Origin: Echinicola sp. 20G
GTDB taxonomy: Bacteria > Bacteroidota > Bacteroidia > Cytophagales > Cyclobacteriaceae
Direction: 5' to 3'
Length of the DNA: 64,000 bases
NCBI RefSeq assembly: GCF_015533855.1
Contig: NZ_AP024154.1
Coordinates: 2,672,501 to 2,736,500 of the forward strand
The notes under the pieces were generated by a model. It saw nothing but the letters and a program-made list of their open reading frames with translations, was not told where the DNA came from and searched no databases. Positions within the stretch are counted from its first letter, which is position 1. Every line of letters starts with the position of its first letter. Positions 61,961 through 64,000 of the stretch are shown here, piece after piece. The position numbers and the translations under genes were made by a program.

Positions 61961-63997
61961 TTATGCTAGTTTTGGGAATTGTTTGATGGCTGCCTCTGCC
62001 GTACTTACTGGCTGTTGGCATGCTTTGTTAAAGCAGACGTAAATTAAAGCATTTCCTTTGGGATCTGCCACCTTATGTTCCAAAAGAGGGAGGCCGGAAT
62101 CCGTAGTTTCACTGACTGCCATGACTTTGTGTCCCGAATAATTTTGTTGGAGTTGAAGGGCTAGTTCTTTAGCTCCTTTTCCTACAATGGCAATTTCAGG
62201 AGTAGGAACAAGCTTTGAAAGATATACACTTGCCCAATTGGTTAAGAAGCCTGGCTCCTTGATTAAAGTGGTGCGGATCAGGCCTAATAGCTGATCGGAA
62301 AGTTTGCTGTACGGCTCATGATAAAAATATAGGCTCAGAAAATGAAGATTGCTGGCCATCATGGAATTGGATGAAGGAATTACATTGTCAAATATCTCTT
62401 TTTTATTCGCAATTAACTCTTCTGAATCTGGGTTGTTGAAATAGAATAAACCTTCTTCATGATCAAGAAAATGTTCAAGAGTAAAGTCAGTCAAAGCTCT
62501 AGCTTTAAGGATCCATTTTTCATCAAAAGTTAGCTGATATAAATGAATGAAACCCTGTATCACCGCAGCATAATCCTCGAGGAAAGCTGGAGTGTAGGCA
62601 GTCCCGTTCTTGTAAGAACGGTAAAGTTGGTTTTCCCTAAGCATTTTGTCCAGAAGAAATTCTCCATTCTGGAGAGCCATGCTTTTGGCTTCATCGGAGT
62701 TGGTGGCCCAGTAAGCTTGAACTAAGCCTGAAATGACTAGCCCATTCCATCCAGAAAGGATTTTGTCGTCCAACCCTGGCCTGATCCTCATATTTCGGAG
62801 TGAAAGAAGTCTTTGTTTGGTGAAAGTAACTTTTTCTATGAGTTCTTTCGTGGTCAACCCGAATTTTGAGGCGACTTCTTCATAGGAAGAAGTTTGAAAG
62901 AGGATGTTTACGCCATTTTCCCAATTGCCGTTTTTACTTGTATTGTATAGTTCATAAAACCATTCTTCTCCTTCCTCCAGCAGAGCCTCCAATTCATCAA
63001 AGGTCCAGGTGTAGAACTTACCTTCTTCACCTTCACTGTCCGCGTCCAAAGCCGCAAAAAATCCACCGTCTTTTTCGAGCATTTCAGATTTCAGCCAATG
63101 AATTGTTTCTACTATCTTTTCCTTGAAAAGAGGGGCTTTACTGTTTTGGTAAGCTTTTGAATAAAGACTCAGAAGTTGGCCATTATCATAAAGCATTTTT
63201 TCGAAATGGGGAGCAAACCATTCGCCATCCACAGAATATCTTGAAAAACCTCCGGCCAGATGGTCATATATTCCTCCCATGCCTATCTTTTTTAGGGTAA
63301 AGACTACTTTCTCTTTCAGTGAAAGATTGGATTTTAGTTGTGCATAATCCAACAAGAAGTTCCAGATCGATGGCATAGGAAACTTGGGTACTCTCTTCAT
63401 CCCTCCCCACTGATCATCCATTTGACTTTCAATTTTATCAGAGATCAGGACCAACTCATTTGGGGATAGTTCATTATCACTAGAGGATAAATTATACTTG
63501 TCTTTTTCTTTCTGTTTTAAGCTATTGCCAAAACCTTCAGCGCTTTTGGAAAGGTCATCAAAATGCTTGTCATAAGCCTCCGCAATGTTTTGGAGCAAGC
63601 CTTTCCAATTGGTGTTAGGGAAATAAGTTCCGCCATAAAATGGCTTTTGATTGGGCATCAGAAATACATTGAGTGGCCAGCCACCTTGAAGTCCCATCGC
63701 CTGTACCGCATCCATGTAGATATTATCCAAGTCTGGCCGCTCTTCCCTATCTATTTTAATTGAAATAAAATGCTCATTCATGATGGCAGCTGTTGCTTCA
63801 TCCTCAAAACTTTCATGTTCCATGACATGACACCAATGGCAAGCAGAATAACCTATGGATACTAAAATTGGTTTGTTTTCTGCCTTGGCTTTTGCTAAAG
63901 CTTCAGGTCCCCAAGGGTACCAATTGACAGGATTGTATGCATGTTGTAATAAATAGGGGCTTTGGCTTTTTATAAGTTGATTGGCCTGTTTGGTCAT
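61961..63997 (-). CDS. DUF255 thioredoxin-domain protein (YyaL/SSP411-like)
   Basis: 678 residues, apparently full length, with the ATG at 63995-63997, three bases from the window edge, so an upstream in-frame start cannot be excluded. The N-terminal thioredoxin-like domain has the CxxC of [16 protein letters not shown] (near 52-55). A six-hairpin glycosidase-like fold follows (about 180-640). The family is widespread but its biochemical role is unclear; the CxxC suggests redox function. Located just upstream of priA. Confidence 0.9.
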   Translation of the reverse strand: MTKQANQLIKSQSPYLLQHAYNPVNWYPWGPEALAKAKAENKPILVSIGYSACHWCHVMEHESFEDEATAAIMNEHFISIKIDREERPDLDNIYMDAVQAMGLQGGWPLNVFLMPNQKPFYGGTYFPNTNWKGLLQNIAEAYDKHFDDLSKSAEGFGNSLKQKEKDKYNLSSSDNELSPNELVLISDKIESQMDDQWGGMKRVPKFPMPSIWNFLLDYAQLKSNLSLKEKVVFTLKKIGMGGIYDHLAGGFSRYSVDGEWFAPHFEKMLYDNGQLLSLYSKAYQNSKAPLFKEKIVETIHWLKSEMLEKDGGFFAALDADSEGEEGKFYTWTFDELEALLEEGEEWFYELYNTSKNGNWENGVNILFQTSSYEEVASKFGLTTKELIEKVTFTKQRLLSLRNMRIRPGLDDKILSGWNGLVISGLVQAYWATNSDEAKSMALQNGEFLLDKMLRENQLYRSYKNGTAYTPAFLEDYAAVIQGFIHLYQLTFDEKWILKARALTDFTLEHFLDHEEGLFYFNNPDSEELIANKKEIFDNVIPSSNSMMASNLHFLSLYFYHEPYSKLSDQLLGLIRTTLIKEPGFLTNWASVYLSKLVPTPEIAIVGKGAKELALQLQQNYSGHKVMAVSETTDSGLPLLEHKVADPKGNALIYVCFNKACQQPVSTAEAAIKQFPKLA

Positions 63998-64000
63998 GGG

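Overview
The window reads as a piece of chromosome from a Bacteroidota bacterium, most likely a Cytophagales/Cyclobacteriaceae-type organism (Echinicola, Algoriphagus or Cyclobacterium-like; the genus is inference). Pointers are a type IX secretion (T9SS) substrate with a gliding-type C-terminal domain next to a PorP/SprF protein, the TamB-TamL pair, a type III glutamine synthetase, a menaquinone pathway, a cytochrome bd oxidase, AT-rich intergenic DNA, and -7 promoter elements of the Bacteroidota form TAnnTTTG. I see no tRNA, rRNA, insertion sequence, prophage or CRISPR array. Nearly all of the DNA is coding; only one gap exceeds 300 bp (34193-34536).

Layout. 1-3.1 kb: 3' part of a multi-domain secreted protein plus its PorP/SprF partner. 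3.2-9.0 kb: a polysaccharide block (UDP-glucuronate epimerase, RmlB, Wza-like lipoprotein, Wzc-like tyrosine kinase) with hairpins, two TATATTTG promoter elements and a short repeated leader element. 9.0-11.7 kb: PabB, a YceI lipoprotein and a gamma-carbonic anhydrase. 11.8-21.1 kb: a menaquinone-centred region, with CydAB followed by MenE, MenB (Asp-type), a serine hydrolase, and a MenI-MenF-MenD operon. 21.1-31 kb: housekeeping and envelope genes (histidine phosphatase, zinc-ribbon protein, Nif3, LpxK, a porin, MiaE, an ABC permease, MtaB). 31-37.8 kb: glutamine synthetase III, creatininase-like amidase, alpha-L-fucosidase, RmlA, a beta-barrel protein. 37.8-41.8 kb: VOC protein, CorA, a one-domain response regulator, GroEL/GroES. 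42-48.5 kb: MiaB, a sigma-54 activator without a receiver domain, LptE, a TPR-like protein and SecG in one leftward run, then a fatty-acid hydroxylase and a conserved unknown. 48.7-57.9 kb: catalase, TamB, TamL. 57.9-64 kb: PfkA-MgsA, PriA and a DUF255 thioredoxin-domain protein.

How the genes fit together. Menaquinone genes beside a quinol oxidase suggest a respiratory neighbourhood. MenF (Ala in the key position) and PabB (Lys in that position) show the two chorismate enzymes can be told apart by sequence. MiaB, MtaB and MiaE all act on A37 of tRNA. LptE, LpxK, TamB/TamL, SecG and the porin form a dispersed outer-membrane biogenesis set. RmlA and RmlB lie about 31 kb apart, and RmlC/RmlD, glycosyltransferases and Wzx/Wzy are not in view, so the polysaccharide pathway is scattered. 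I found no clearly new defence or mobile system. The most useful leads are the MenI assignment, the Asp-type MenB, the receiver-less sigma-54 activator fused into the lptE/secG run, the repeated leader element in the polysaccharide block, and a set of TGACA boxes at about three-helical-turn spacing upstream of groES.
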